A stretch of 64,000 bases of DNA from NCBI RefSeq assembly GCF_008039615.1, contig NZ_VDUZ01000002.1, forward strand, positions 62,001-126,000, in the 5' to 3' direction. The translations under genes were made by a program, and so were the position numbers. The stretch's first letter is position 1, and each line of letters opens with the position of its first letter. Under the pieces are notes generated by a model. It had not been told where the DNA came from and searched no databases. It saw nothing but the letters and a program-made list of their open reading frames with translations. Positions 1 to 10,963 of the stretch are shown piece after piece. This DNA is from Vineibacter terrae. Its GTDB lineage: Bacteria; Pseudomonadota; Alphaproteobacteria; Reyranellales; Reyranellaceae.

Positions 1-88
1 CAGCCCCCTTTCGCTCGCTGCCGCCGCGCGGCCGCTGGCCGGCATGTATAAGGTAGGATCCGATCCGGAACACGTGCTACGAGGAAGC

Positions 89-925
89 ATGCCTGAACTG
101 CCTGAAGTCGAGACCGTCCGCCTCGGCCTCATGCCCCGGCTGGCCGGACGCCGGATCGTGCGCCTCACGCAGCGACGCAAGGACCTGCGGCTGCCGCTGC
201 CGGACCGCTTCGCGGCCCGCGTCGAGGGCCGCGCCGTCACCACGATCGACCGGCGGGCCAAGTACATGCTGTGGCGGCTCGAGGACGGCCACACGCTGGT
301 CGTGCATCTGGGCATGTCGGGACGCCTGCTGCTGCTCAACGGCGAGGCCAACCACAAGCCGTTCGACAATCATGACCATGTCGTGTTCGACATGGAGGAC
401 AGCTGGCAGATCCGCTTCAACGATGCACGGCGCTTCGGGCTGATGCTGCTGCTGCGCGACGATGATGTCGAGACCCACAAGCTGTTCAAGCCGCTGGGAC
501 CGGAGCCGTTGGATGACGCGTTCGACGGACCGGCGCTGGCGGCGCGGTTGAAGGGCAAGCGCACGCCGATCAAGAGCGCGCTGCTGGATCAGCGCGTGCT
601 GGTCGGCGTCGGCAATATCTATGCCTGCGAGGCGCTGCACCTGGCGGGCATTTCGCCGCGCCGGTCGGCGCACAGCGTGTCCGGCGAGCGCGCCGACCGG
701 CTGGCCGCCAGCATCAAGGACGTGCTGCAGCGTTCGATCGCGGACGGCGGCTCGAGCCTGCGTGACCACAAGCAGCCCGACGGTGAACTGGGCTATTTCC
801 AGACGCGCTTCGTCGTCTACGATCGCGAAGGCCAGCCATGCCCAGGCTGCACCTGCGGCAAGGGCGTGCGGCGCATCGTCCAGGCGGGGCGCTCGACATT
901 CTTCTGTCCGGTGCGGCAGCGCTGA
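89..925 (+). CDS. mutM: Formamidopyrimidine-DNA glycosylase (Fpg/MutM)
   Basis: DNA glycosylase/AP lyase that removes 8-oxoguanine and ring-opened purines in base-excision repair. The start is set at the ATG giving Met-Pro-Glu-Leu-Pro-Glu, because the mature enzyme needs Pro2 as nucleophile and Glu3 as catalytic acid; GAGGAAGC precedes it. An in-frame ATG at 44 would bury Pro2 and is rejected. Lys58 (RAKYM) is the conserved catalytic lysine. The length of 278 aa is typical. The C-terminal zinc finger is abnormal: Cys251, Cys254 and Cys273 are present, but the expected fourth Cys is Arg276 (codon CGG at 914-916), and an extra Cys256 lies nearby. The finger Arg (Arg268 in GRST) is retained. A mutM-crotonase-rpsT order is familiar in alphaproteobacteria. 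Confidence 0.95.
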   Translation: MPELPEVETVRLGLMPRLAGRRIVRLTQRRKDLRLPLPDRFAARVEGRAVTTIDRRAKYMLWRLEDGHTLVVHLGMSGRLLLLNGEANHKPFDNHDHVVFDMEDSWQIRFNDARRFGLMLLLRDDDVETHKLFKPLGPEPLDDAFDGPALAARLKGKRTPIKSALLDQRVLVGVGNIYACEALHLAGISPRRSAHSVSGERADRLAASIKDVLQRSIADGGSSLRDHKQPDGELGYFQTRFVVYDREGQPCPGCTCGKGVRRIVQAGRSTFFCPVRQR

Positions 926-1026
926 CGCCTGCCGTCGGACGCCGGCGTGCAACGGCACGGTGGGCAATTGCCGCCGCCACGGATTCTCGATAGGAACCGG
1001 CCGACGCCATTTTGCGGGAGGATGAG

Positions 1027-1806
1027 ATGACGACCTACGAGAACATCCAGGTCGAGACGAAAGGCCGGGTCGGCATCGTGCGCTTGAACCGGCCGAAGGC
1101 GCTGAACGCGTTGTGCGCGGCGCTGATCGTCGACCTCGGCCATGCGCTCGACGCCTTCGAGGCGGACCCAGGCGTCGGCTGCATCGTGCTGACCGGCAGC
1201 GACAAGGCTTTCGCCGCCGGCGCCGACATCAAGGAGATGAAGGAGAAATCCTACCAGGACGTTTTCCTGCAGGACTTCATCACGGTCGGCTGGGAAAAGG
1301 TGTCGCAGGTGCGCAAGCCCATCGTCGCCGCGGTCGCAGGATACGCCTTGGGCGGCGGCTGCGAGATGGCCATGATGTGCGACTTCATCATTGCGGCCGA
1401 CAATGCGCGCTTCGGACAGCCCGAGATCACGCTGGGCACCATCCCCGGCGCCGGCGGCACACAGCGCTTGCCGCGCTTCATCGGCAAGGCCAAGGCGATG
1501 GACCTGGTGCTGACCGGGCGCATGATGGATGCCGCCGAAGCCGAGCGATGCGGCCTGGTCAGCCGCATCGTGCCGCTGGACAAGCTGATGGACGAGGCGA
1601 TCGCAGCGGCCGAAAAGATCGCGTCGATGTCGCTGCCCGCCACCATGGTCGCCAAGGAAGCGGTCAACCAGGCGTTCGAGACGCCGCTGGCCACCGGCAT
1701 CCGGTTCGAGCGTCGCACCTTCCATGCGACATTCGCCTTCGACGACCGCGTCGAGGGCATGAATGCCTTCGCCGACAAGCGAAAAGCTGCCTGGAAACAC
1801 CGCTGA
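1027..1806 (+). CDS. Enoyl-CoA hydratase (crotonase family)
   Basis: Hydrates trans-2-enoyl-CoA to L-3-hydroxyacyl-CoA in beta-oxidation, in the cytoplasm. The 259-aa product is close to the mitochondrial short-chain crotonase type. It has the oxyanion-hole motif AGADIKEM (about 64-71), the catalytic glutamates Glu113 (GGGCEMAM) and Glu133 (GQPEITLG), and the PGAGGTQRLPR stretch. The start was chosen at ATG 1027 because GGGAGGATGAG lies directly upstream; an ATG at 1012 would precede this ribosome site. It lies 101 nt after mutM on the same strand. Substrate chain length cannot be read from the sequence. Confidence 0.92.
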   Translation: MTTYENIQVETKGRVGIVRLNRPKALNALCAALIVDLGHALDAFEADPGVGCIVLTGSDKAFAAGADIKEMKEKSYQDVFLQDFITVGWEKVSQVRKPIVAAVAGYALGGGCEMAMMCDFIIAADNARFGQPEITLGTIPGAGGTQRLPRFIGKAKAMDLVLTGRMMDAAEAERCGLVSRIVPLDKLMDEAIAAAEKIASMSLPATMVAKEAVNQAFETPLATGIRFERRTFHATFAFDDRVEGMNAFADKRKAAWKHR

Positions 1807-1867
1807 ACGATCATTCAGGGCCCGGAAATGTGCTGATTCAACGCGTTAAGGAGGCATGGCCACAGCC

Positions 1868-1896
1868 TTGACGCCTCCCGGCGCCACCGGTATAAG
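1868..1896 (+). promoter_or_regulatory. Sigma70-type promoter of rpsT
   Basis: TTGACG (1868-1873) and TATAAG (1891-1896) are separated by exactly 17 nt. The predicted start lies about 50 nt upstream of the rpsT ATG. This is one of the best housekeeping promoter matches seen in the window and it serves a strongly expressed ribosomal gene. Confidence 0.75.
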
Positions 1897-1954
1897 CCGC
1901 GCCTTCACGAGATCAGCAATTTCCTGGGTCCCTGGGCCCGCCGGATGGAACGAC

Positions 1955-2218
1955 ATGGCTAACCACAAATCCGCCGAAAAGCGCGCCCGCCAGACCGAGC
2001 GCCGGACCCTCGTCAACCAGATGCGCCGGTCGCGGATGCGCACATCGGTGCGCAAGGTCGAAGAGGCGATCCGCAGCGGCGACAAGACGGCGGCGCAGGG
2101 TGCCCTGCGCTCGGCGGAGAGCGAGCTTGCGAAGGGCGCCGGCAAGGGTGTCGCGCATCGCAACACGACGGCGCGCAAGACCTCGCGGCTCGCGGCCCGG
2201 ATCAACAAGATGGCCTGA
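1955..2218 (+). CDS. rpsT: 30S ribosomal protein S20
   Basis: Small-subunit protein that binds 16S rRNA and helps early 30S assembly. The 87-aa product begins [13 protein letters not shown], the typical S20 N-terminus, and is rich in Lys and Arg throughout, ending in AARINKMA. The start at 1955 is fixed by this conserved N-terminus; an in-frame ATG at 1856 would add 33 unrelated residues. It has its own promoter (1868-1896) and a hairpin terminator directly after the stop, so it is probably monocistronic. Confidence 0.97.
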   Translation: MANHKSAEKRARQTERRTLVNQMRRSRMRTSVRKVEEAIRSGDKTAAQGALRSAESELAKGAGKGVAHRNTTARKTSRLAARINKMA

Positions 2219-2244
2219 CCGGCCATCACGTCACACACGACAGC

Positions 2245-2276
2245 AGCGCCGGCCATCGAGCCGGCGCTTTTCTTTT
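2245..2276 (+). terminator. Rho-independent terminator after rpsT
   Basis: A perfect 8-bp stem AGCGCCGG (2245-2252) / CCGGCGCT (2261-2268) with an 8-nt loop is followed by TTTCTTTT. It starts 27 nt after the rpsT stop codon. Confidence 0.85.
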
Positions 2277-3021
2277 GTCGACGCTCCATCGGTCGACACC
2301 GTCACGACGACAGCACCACGCGCACGCATTGTCGACGCGATCACCATCGACATCATCGACGCGAATCATCGACGCCTTCGTTCGCACGTCGCTGCACTCT
2401 GCTGCCTGCATATGCAGGCAGCTCGATGGCGCGCGCGGCGCCACCATGCATCCTGCGAGTCGTCGATGGAGACACCGCCGCAGCATCGAGCACCGCAGCG
2501 CTATCCCGTGACTCACGCTATTCACATTGGTGCCTGCAAACGAACGAAGCGTGGCCTCGAATGTCGCATCGCCGCATGCAAATCGCCTCCGTTGCGCAAG
2601 CAGAGCGGCGCGTCGCTACATGTAGCTGACGCCACTACATCGAATGCGAAGCGCTGCAGCGTCACGACATGAGGCGTCGACTTGCACGATGGCTTGTCAA
2701 GACTCCGTCACACGATCGTACCGACTCCGGCATCGATTTATTTTCCGGTAGCGCCGTCGTGATCGTTGCGATGGCCGGGCACGGCGTCTAAGGTTTGCCC
2801 GTTCGCGAGCGTGGGGTCGTACTTCGCGAACCGGTCTCGGCGCTAACACCGCCGCACAAAATACATTGTTGGTCAGGGGAGCTGTCGGCACGACGTTCCG
2901 ACTCGGGGCTATGCCCCTTGGTTGAAGTCTGCCGTCCGCTCGATATCTCCCTCGCACCGCGTGGCCAGACCGGTTCAGCATTCCCATCGACCATGTGCCG
3001 CGGAAGTGTGGGTGGGGACAC
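2277..3021. other. 745-nt non-coding gap between rpsT and the rhodanese/dnaA genes
   Basis: No convincing gene is found on either strand. The short open frames here have no ribosome site and no family resemblance. The region looks less GC-rich than its neighbours. It has six GANTC (CcrM-type methylation) sites near 2363, 2456, 2510, 2700, 2722 and 2898, one DnaA-box-like 9-mer CTATTCACA at 2518-2526 (one mismatch to TTATNCACA), a 22-bp perfect palindrome at 2401-2422 and a 12-bp palindrome GCTACATGTAGC at 2615-2626. It probably contains regulatory DNA for the dnaA region. An origin function is possible but not shown, because only one weak DnaA-box match is visible. Confidence 0.5.
2401..2422. 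repeat. 22-bp perfect palindrome
   Basis: The arms GCTGCCTGCAT and ATGCAGGCAGC are exact reverse complements with no spacer. There is no following T-run, so it is not a standard terminator. It could bind a dimeric protein or extrude as a cruciform. It sits in the non-coding gap upstream of dnaA. Confidence 0.7.
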
Positions 3022-3486
3022 ATGAGCCAGGCGATCGACATATCGGCACGTTATGAGATCGCCCTCGCCAATGGCTACGCCGGCGATGTATCGCCAACCA
3101 GCGCGTGGCGCATGCTCAGCGAGATTGCAGATGCGACGTTGATCGATGTGCGCACCACAGCGGAGTGGGCCTATGTCGGTGGCCCCGACCTGCGCACGAT
3201 CGGCAAGGCGCCGTTGATGATCGAGTGGCAGACGTTTCCGTCGATGCAGATCGATCCCGGTTTCGTCGCGAAGCTGGCGCAGCATGTCGGCGCGCGCGAC
3301 ATGCCGTTGCTGATGTTGTGTCGTAGTGGTGCGCGTTCGGCAGCCGCAGCGACGGCGATGACCGCCGCCGGCTATCGATGTTGTTTCAACGTAGCGAGCG
3401 GATTCGAAGGAATCCTCGATGCGGCCGGCCATCGCGGCAGCGCATCAGGTTGGAAAGCAGATGGACTGCCATGGAGTCAGAAGTAG
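3022..3486 (+). CDS. Single-domain rhodanese-like protein
   Basis: A 154-aa protein with one rhodanese fold. The active-site loop is LCRSGARS with the persulfide-forming Cys100; IDVRTTAEW near 41-49 is the usual rhodanese substructure preceding it. Such enzymes move sulfane sulfur, but the acceptor cannot be told. The start ATG at 3022 follows GGTGGGGACAC; an ATG at 2995 in the same frame has no ribosome site. It lies 88 nt upstream of the chosen dnaA start on the same strand, so the dnaA leader or promoter may lie within its 3' end. Confidence 0.85.
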   Translation: MSQAIDISARYEIALANGYAGDVSPTSAWRMLSEIADATLIDVRTTAEWAYVGGPDLRTIGKAPLMIEWQTFPSMQIDPGFVAKLAQHVGARDMPLLMLCRSGARSAAAATAMTAAGYRCCFNVASGFEGILDAAGHRGSASGWKADGLPWSQK

Positions 3487-3574
3487 GATGGGGGCTGCGG
3501 TGAAACAGGGTTTGGCAAAATCCGATTATCATCCCGAAACCAACAACAAGGTCGCAACGACAGCGGGGACGGGC

Positions 3575-5008
3575 ATGGCTGATCATATTTTCAGGGGGAC
3601 TCTGGAGGCGCAATGGGCGCGGGTTCAGGAACGGCTGCAGGCAGAAGTAAGCGAGAAGGCATATAGCACTTGGCTGGCGCCCCTGACCTTGGGCGACTAC
3701 CGCGAGGGCCGGCTGCGGCTGGCGCTGCCGACGCGCTTCATGCGTGACTGGGTCAGCAGCCATTATGTCGACCGCCTGCGCGCCTTGTGGCAGCGCGAGA
3801 ACCCGAGCGTCCGGACACTGGAGATCGTCGTGCAGCCGCCGATCGTCGTGCGGCGTGGCCCGGAGATCGCCGACTCCCCCTCGATTGCCGCCAGCCCGCG
3901 CCCCGCGGTGCAGCCGGTCGTGGCGCCGCCGATGCCGCGCACCGGCCCGCCGGCCTCGCGCACGCCCGAGCGCAGCTATGACGATCTGCTAGGCCAGCCC
4001 GACGCACGCTTCACCTTCGATGGCTTCGTCGTCGGCAAGTCGAACGAGTTCGCTTACGCTGCCGCTCGGCGCGTCGCGGAATCCGAGACTCCGACGTTCA
4101 ACCCGCTCTTCCTGTACGGCGGCGTCGGCCTGGGCAAGACGCACCTGATGCACGCCATCTGGCATGCCATCCGCGAGCGCGAACCGCAGCGCCGGGTGCT
4201 CTACCTCTCGGCCGAAACGTTCGTGAACCGCTTCATCCAGGCGCTGCGGGCGAAGAACACCATCTCGTTCAAGGAGCAGTTCCGCGGTGTCGACGTGCTG
4301 ATGGTTGACGACGTGCAGTTCATCTGCGGCAAGGACACCAGCCAGGAGGAGTTCTTCCATACCTTCAATGCGCTGGTCGACCAGCACAAGCAGATCGTGC
4401 TGTCGTCCGACAAGGCGCCGCAGGAGCTGGACGGCATCGAGGACCGCATGCGCTCGCGCCTGTCGCACGGGCTGGTGGCCGACATACATGCCACCACCTA
4501 CGAGCTGCGTCTGGGCATCCTGCACAGCAAGATCGAGCGCTCCAAGGCGAAGGTGCCGGAGCGGGTCCTGGAGTTCCTCGCCCACAAGATCGCCAGCAAC
4601 GTGCGCGAGCTGGAGGGTGCGCTGAACCGCGTCATCGCCCACGCCACATTGGTCGGGCGCGAGACCAACCTGGAGACGGCGCAGGAGGTGCTGCACGACG
4701 TGCTGCGCGCCGCCGACCGGCGCATCAGCATCGAGGAGATCCAGCTGCGGGTCTCGCAGCACTACAACATCAAGATCAGCGAGATGCACTCGCCGCGCCG
4801 CTCGCGCTCGGTCGCCCGGCCGCGGCAGGTGGCCATGTACCTGGCCAAGATTCTCACGCAGTGCAGCCTGCCCCAGATCGGCCGCAAGTTCGGCAACCGC
4901 GACCACACCACCGTGATGCATGCGGTGCGCAAGATCGAGGAGCTGAAGGTCACCGACGGCGCCATCGGCGAGGACGTCGAGCTGCTGAAGAAGCTGCTGC
5001 AGGGCTAG
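3575..5008 (+). CDS. dnaA: Chromosomal replication initiator protein DnaA
   Basis: AAA+ initiator that binds DnaA boxes and opens the origin. The order of regions is: N-terminal DnaB/DnaA-interacting domain (about 8-90, with AYSTWLAPL), a Pro/Ala-rich linker (about 90-140), an AAA+ core with Walker A GGVGLGKT (182-189) and Walker B VLMVDD (241-246), and the domain IV DNA-binding signature RDHTTVMHAVRKIEEL (from about 442). The length of 477 aa is normal. ATG 3575 is preferred because GCGGGGACGGGC precedes it and it leads straight into domain I; ATG 3488 (29 residues longer) is possible. A hairpin terminator follows, separating dnaA from dnaN. Confidence 0.97.
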   Translation: MADHIFRGTLEAQWARVQERLQAEVSEKAYSTWLAPLTLGDYREGRLRLALPTRFMRDWVSSHYVDRLRALWQRENPSVRTLEIVVQPPIVVRRGPEIADSPSIAASPRPAVQPVVAPPMPRTGPPASRTPERSYDDLLGQPDARFTFDGFVVGKSNEFAYAAARRVAESETPTFNPLFLYGGVGLGKTHLMHAIWHAIREREPQRRVLYLSAETFVNRFIQALRAKNTISFKEQFRGVDVLMVDDVQFICGKDTSQEEFFHTFNALVDQHKQIVLSSDKAPQELDGIEDRMRSRLSHGLVADIHATTYELRLGILHSKIERSKAKVPERVLEFLAHKIASNVRELEGALNRVIAHATLVGRETNLETAQEVLHDVLRAADRRISIEEIQLRVSQHYNIKISEMHSPRRSRSVARPRQVAMYLAKILTQCSLPQIGRKFGNRDHTTVMHAVRKIEELKVTDGAIGEDVELLKKLLQG

Positions 5009-5032
5009 GCGTCCTGCCCTGCCACATCCCCG

Positions 5033-5063
5033 GGGGCGCCGCCATGCGGCGCCCCTTTTTCTT
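5033..5063 (+). terminator. Rho-independent terminator after dnaA
   Basis: A 10-bp perfect GC stem GGGGCGCCGC (5033-5042) / GCGGCGCCCC (5046-5055) with loop CAT is followed by TTTTTCTT. It begins 25 nt after the dnaA stop. Confidence 0.9.
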
Positions 5064-5146
5064 GGGAAAGCCCTTCCCGGGCTTGCCGAAACCGGCGCTA
5101 ACAGGCGGAAAACGCAGCGAAATGCGCTATCCAAGCGACCCTGGCA

Positions 5147-5155
5147 TGGTATAGT
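5147..5155 (+). promoter_or_regulatory. Candidate extended -10 promoter for the dnaN operon
   Basis: TGGTATAGT carries the extended -10 TGn followed by TATAGT (5150-5155). No good -35 hexamer is visible at the usual spacing. It lies between the dnaA terminator and dnaN and would give a leader of about 130 nt. Confidence 0.45.
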
Positions 5156-5291
5156 TTGCGATCGTTTTGCGGGTTCGCCTGCTGCTGGCCCTGCGCCGTG
5201 CCGATGCCGGTTCCGACCGGCCATGGCGCACCGTGAAGCGGTCCGGGTCTCCCGGCCATTCAACCACCCGCCATGGGCACTTATCCCGGCC

Positions 5292-6407
5292 ATGAAACTG
5301 ACCATCGAACGGGCCGCCCTCCTGAAGGCCTTGACGCACGTCCAGTCTGTCGTTGAGCGCCGCAACACCATTCCGATTCTGTCCAATGTCATGCTGACGG
5401 CGCAGAAAGGGCGGTTGGGGCTGGCAGCCACGGACATGGACTTGACGATCGTCGAGCAGGTCGACGCCACGTCCTCCAAGACGGGATCGACGACCGCCCC
5501 CGCGCACACCATGTACGAGATCGCCCGCAAGCTGCCCGATGGCGCGCAGGTGGAGATCGAGGCCGGGACCGACGGCAGCCTGACCCTGCGCGCCGGCCGG
5601 TCGCGCTTCACGCTGCAGTGCCTGCCGGTGAGTGATTTCCCGCAGATGAACGATGGCGACCTGCCCCACAGGTTCCAGATCGCGGCAGCCGACCTGAAGA
5701 CGATCATCGACCGGACGCGCTTTGCGATCTCGACCGAGGAGACCCGGTACTATCTCAACGGCATCTATGTGCATGCCGCCAAGGCCGACGGCGTCGACGT
5801 GCTGCGGGGGGTCGCGACCGACGGCCACCGCCTGGCCCGGGTCGAGCTACCGCTGCCGGCGGGTGCCGCCGACATGCCCGGCGTGATCGTGCCGCGCAAG
5901 ACGGTGGGCGAGCTGCGCAAGCTGATCGACGAGAACGAGGGCGCCGTCGACGTCGAGCTGTCGGAGACCAAGATCCGCTTCTCGCTGGGCAGCATCACGC
6001 TGACGTCGAAGCTGATCGACGGGACCTTCCCGGACTACGAGCGGGTCATTCCCAGCGGCAACGACAAGATGATGGAAGTGCGCTGCGCCGAGTTCTCGGC
6101 TGCGGTCGACCGTGTCGCCACGATCTCGACGGAGAAGTCGCGCGCCATCAAGCTGTCGCTGGGCAACAATGCGCTGACCCTGTCCGCGACCAGCCCGGAT
6201 GCCGGCAGCGCCACCGAGGAAATCGAGGTCGGCTACGGTGGAGCGCCGATCGAGATCGGCTTCAACTCGCGCTACCTGCTGGATATCACACAGCAGATTT
6301 CCGGCGCCGATGCCCGCTTCATGATGGCCGACGCGGGCTCGCCGACCGTGGTGCGCGACGCCGCCGACGACAGCGCGCTCTATGTCCTGATGCCGATGCG
6401 CGTATGA
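5292..6407 (+). CDS. dnaN: DNA polymerase III sliding clamp (beta subunit)
   Basis: Ring-shaped processivity clamp for DNA polymerase III. The 371-aa product begins MKLTIERAALLKALTHV, the standard clamp N-terminus, and includes RRNTIPILSNV, the D-x-T-T-type repeated domain folds and the C-terminal PMRV ending that closes the peptide-binding pocket. The start at 5292 is fixed by this N-terminus; an upstream ATG at 5223 adds 23 unrelated residues. Its stop overlaps the start of recF (ATGA at 6404-6407), showing translational coupling. Confidence 0.97.
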   Translation: MKLTIERAALLKALTHVQSVVERRNTIPILSNVMLTAQKGRLGLAATDMDLTIVEQVDATSSKTGSTTAPAHTMYEIARKLPDGAQVEIEAGTDGSLTLRAGRSRFTLQCLPVSDFPQMNDGDLPHRFQIAAADLKTIIDRTRFAISTEETRYYLNGIYVHAAKADGVDVLRGVATDGHRLARVELPLPAGAADMPGVIVPRKTVGELRKLIDENEGAVDVELSETKIRFSLGSITLTSKLIDGTFPDYERVIPSGNDKMMEVRCAEFSAAVDRVATISTEKSRAIKLSLGNNALTLSATSPDAGSATEEIEVGYGGAPIEIGFNSRYLLDITQQISGADARFMMADAGSPTVVRDAADDSALYVLMPMRV

Positions 6408-7639
6408 GCGGCGGCGCCCGTCCCGCTTTCGCCCACCCGACCGCCGATACGACCGCGCCGGCGCTGCCGTTCGCGCCGGCGGCCGGGTCGCTGGCGGTGC
6501 GGCAGCTGCGGCTCACCGAGTTCCGCAACTACCAGCGGCTGCGGGTCGAGCTCGAGCCGACATCTGTGGTGCTGGTCGGCGACAACGGCGCGGGCAAGAC
6601 CAACCTGCTGGAGGCGGTCTCGTTCCTGGCGCCTGGACGGGGATTGCGCCGCAGCCGCCTGGACGAGGTGCAGCGTGGCGTGCGGCCGTCCGAACCGCCG
6701 CCGCTGTCGGGCTGGGCGGTGGCCGCCGTCCTGGACGTGCCGGGCGGCCGGGTCGCCATCGGCACCGGGCTGGAGAACGCGCCGGCCGCCAATGGCGATG
6801 GCGAGGCCACGCGCCGGGTGGTGCGCATCGATGGCCGCGCCGCCCCCAGCCAGCTGGCGCTGGGCGAGCACGTGGCCGCGATCTGGCTGACGCCGCAGCT
6901 CGACCGCATCTGGGTCGACGGCCCGGGCAACAGGCGCCGGTTCCTGGACCGCATGGTGTCGGCCTTCGACCCGGCCCATGCCGGCAGCCTGGCGGCCTAT
7001 GACCAGGCCATGCGCCAGCGCGCGCGCCTGCTGGCCGAGGGCCGCACCGACGCGCACTGGTTTGCCGCGGTCGAGGACACGATGGCGCGCCACGGCGTGG
7101 CGCTCACCGCCGCGCGGCACGACCTCGTGGCCCGCCTCGACCAGGCGGCGCGGCTGGGCGTCGGCCCCTTCCCACGCGCCAGCCTGGCGCTGACCGGCGA
7201 GGTCGAGGCCTGGGTGGCGACGATGGCGGCCCTGGACGCCGAAGACCAGCTGCGGGCGCGGCTGGCCGCCAACCGCGGGCTCGACGCCCAGGCGGGCGCC
7301 ACCCTGTGCGGGCCGCATCGCGCCGATCTTGCCGTGCGGCACCTGGACCGCGACATTCCCGCGGCCCAGGGCTCGACCGGCGAGCAGAAGGCGGTGCTGG
7401 TGGCCATCGTGCTGGCGCATGCCCGGCTGGCCACGCTGGCTCGCGGCCGCCCGCCGCTGCTGCTGCTCGACGAGATCGCCGCCCACCTCGATGCGCGCAA
7501 GCGCGCCGCCTTGTTCGCCGAGATCATTGCCCTGGGCGCCCAGGCCTGGATGACCGGCACCGATGCAGCGGCCTTCGCGCCGCTTGCCGGCCAGGCGCAG
7601 TTCCTGCGCATCGAGGCCGGCGAGATCGCTCCCTCCTGA
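6404..7639 (+). CDS. recF: DNA replication and repair protein RecF
   Basis: SMC-like ATPase that helps load RecA at single-strand gaps. Walker A is VGDNGAGKTN (58-67), and Walker B with the D-loop is LLLLDEIAAHLD near the C-terminus. FRNYQRL follows the first strand as in other RecF proteins. The start overlaps the dnaN stop (ATGA). The product has about 30 extra Ala/Pro-rich residues before the conserved LAVRQLRLTEFRNY segment. This is unusual but is the only start that keeps coupling with dnaN. gyrB follows 15 nt downstream. Confidence 0.95.
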   Translation: MSGGARPAFAHPTADTTAPALPFAPAAGSLAVRQLRLTEFRNYQRLRVELEPTSVVLVGDNGAGKTNLLEAVSFLAPGRGLRRSRLDEVQRGVRPSEPPPLSGWAVAAVLDVPGGRVAIGTGLENAPAANGDGEATRRVVRIDGRAAPSQLALGEHVAAIWLTPQLDRIWVDGPGNRRRFLDRMVSAFDPAHAGSLAAYDQAMRQRARLLAEGRTDAHWFAAVEDTMARHGVALTAARHDLVARLDQAARLGVGPFPRASLALTGEVEAWVATMAALDAEDQLRARLAANRGLDAQAGATLCGPHRADLAVRHLDRDIPAAQGSTGEQKAVLVAIVLAHARLATLARGRPPLLLLDEIAAHLDARKRAALFAEIIALGAQAWMTGTDAAAFAPLAGQAQFLRIEAGEIAPS

Positions 7640-10123
<2,484 letters not shown>

Positions 10124-10195
10124 GCATCCCCGGACGGGGGCCGGGCGGCTCAGGCGCGGCCCACCGTCCGGCATGAACTGCCGCTGTTTCGCCGC

Positions 10196-10954
10196 ATGTC
10201 CGACCTGCGCACCATCCACGAGCTTGAGCATTTCGGCTTCAACGCCTGGCCGGCATTGCGCACGATCCTTCAAGGCGACTGGATCCTGCGGTTCGCCGAC
10301 GGCTACACCAAGCGGGCCAACTCCGTGAACGCGCTGGCGCCGGTTCGCGGCACGCCGCCGTCGCTGCTGGACCAGCGCATCGCCGGGGCCGTGGCGCAAT
10401 ATGCGCGGCACGGGCAGCGCTGCGTGTTCCGCATCACGCCGCTGCTGGACCCGCAGGTCGACGCCTTGCTGCAGGCCAAGGGATGGGCGGCGTTCGACGA
10501 GAGCATCATCATGACAGCCGACCTGGCGGCGATGCCGATGCCGGATGCGGTCGTCGTGGCCGCGGCGCGCGATGCGGCGTGGTCGCAGGGATACAGCACG
10601 TTCAACGGCGTGCCTTCCGAGCGCCAGGCGATCCATGACCGCATGCTGGACGCGATCGCGCCCGAAGCGGGCTTCGCCACCGCCATGGACGCGGCCGGCA
10701 TGCCGGCCGCCTTCGGCCTGGGCGTCGCCGAGCGCGACCATGTCGGCCTGTTCGACATCGTCAGCGATCCCGCGCAACGGCGCGCCGGCCACGGCCGCCG
10801 CGTGGTCGAAGGCCTGATGGCCTGGGGCTGCGCCCGCGGCGCGACCCGCGCCTATCTCCAGGTTGTCGCCGACAACGCGCGTGCCATCGCGCTGTACGAC
10901 AAGCTCGGCTTCCGCGAGGCCTACCGCCACTACTACCGCGCGGCGCCCGCCTGA
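10196..10954 (+). CDS. GNAT-family N-acetyltransferase
   Basis: A 252-aa protein whose C-terminal half has the GNAT acetyl-CoA site: DPAQRRAGHGRRVVEGLMAWG (about 196-216; motif A, of the R/Q-x-x-G-x-G/A kind), then YLQVVADNARAIALYDKLGF, the usual last strand and helix. The N-terminal 100 residues (beginning HELEHFGFNAWPALRT and including WILRFADGYTKRANSV) belong to a GNAT subgroup often left without a substrate. It starts 72 nt after gyrB and is probably transcribed with or just after it. The substrate is unknown. Confidence 0.85.
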   Translation: MSDLRTIHELEHFGFNAWPALRTILQGDWILRFADGYTKRANSVNALAPVRGTPPSLLDQRIAGAVAQYARHGQRCVFRITPLLDPQVDALLQAKGWAAFDESIIMTADLAAMPMPDAVVVAAARDAAWSQGYSTFNGVPSERQAIHDRMLDAIAPEAGFATAMDAAGMPAAFGLGVAERDHVGLFDIVSDPAQRRAGHGRRVVEGLMAWGCARGATRAYLQVVADNARAIALYDKLGFREAYRHYYRAAPA

Positions 10955-10963
10955 AGGCCTGCC

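Noticed and set aside
1-45. Reverse-strand ATG at 45 as a divergent gene upstream of mutM
   Set aside because: Only 15 codons are visible, with no ribosome site and no match to UbiE, the usual divergent neighbour of mutM.
3419-3574. Longer dnaA start (ATG 3419 or 3488)
   Set aside because: ATG 3419 lies inside the rhodanese gene; neither upstream ATG has a ribosome site as good as GCGGGGACGGGC before 3575, and conserved domain I begins only at 3575.
5223-5291. dnaN start at ATG 5223
   Set aside because: Adds 23 residues before the conserved MKLTIERAALLKAL start.
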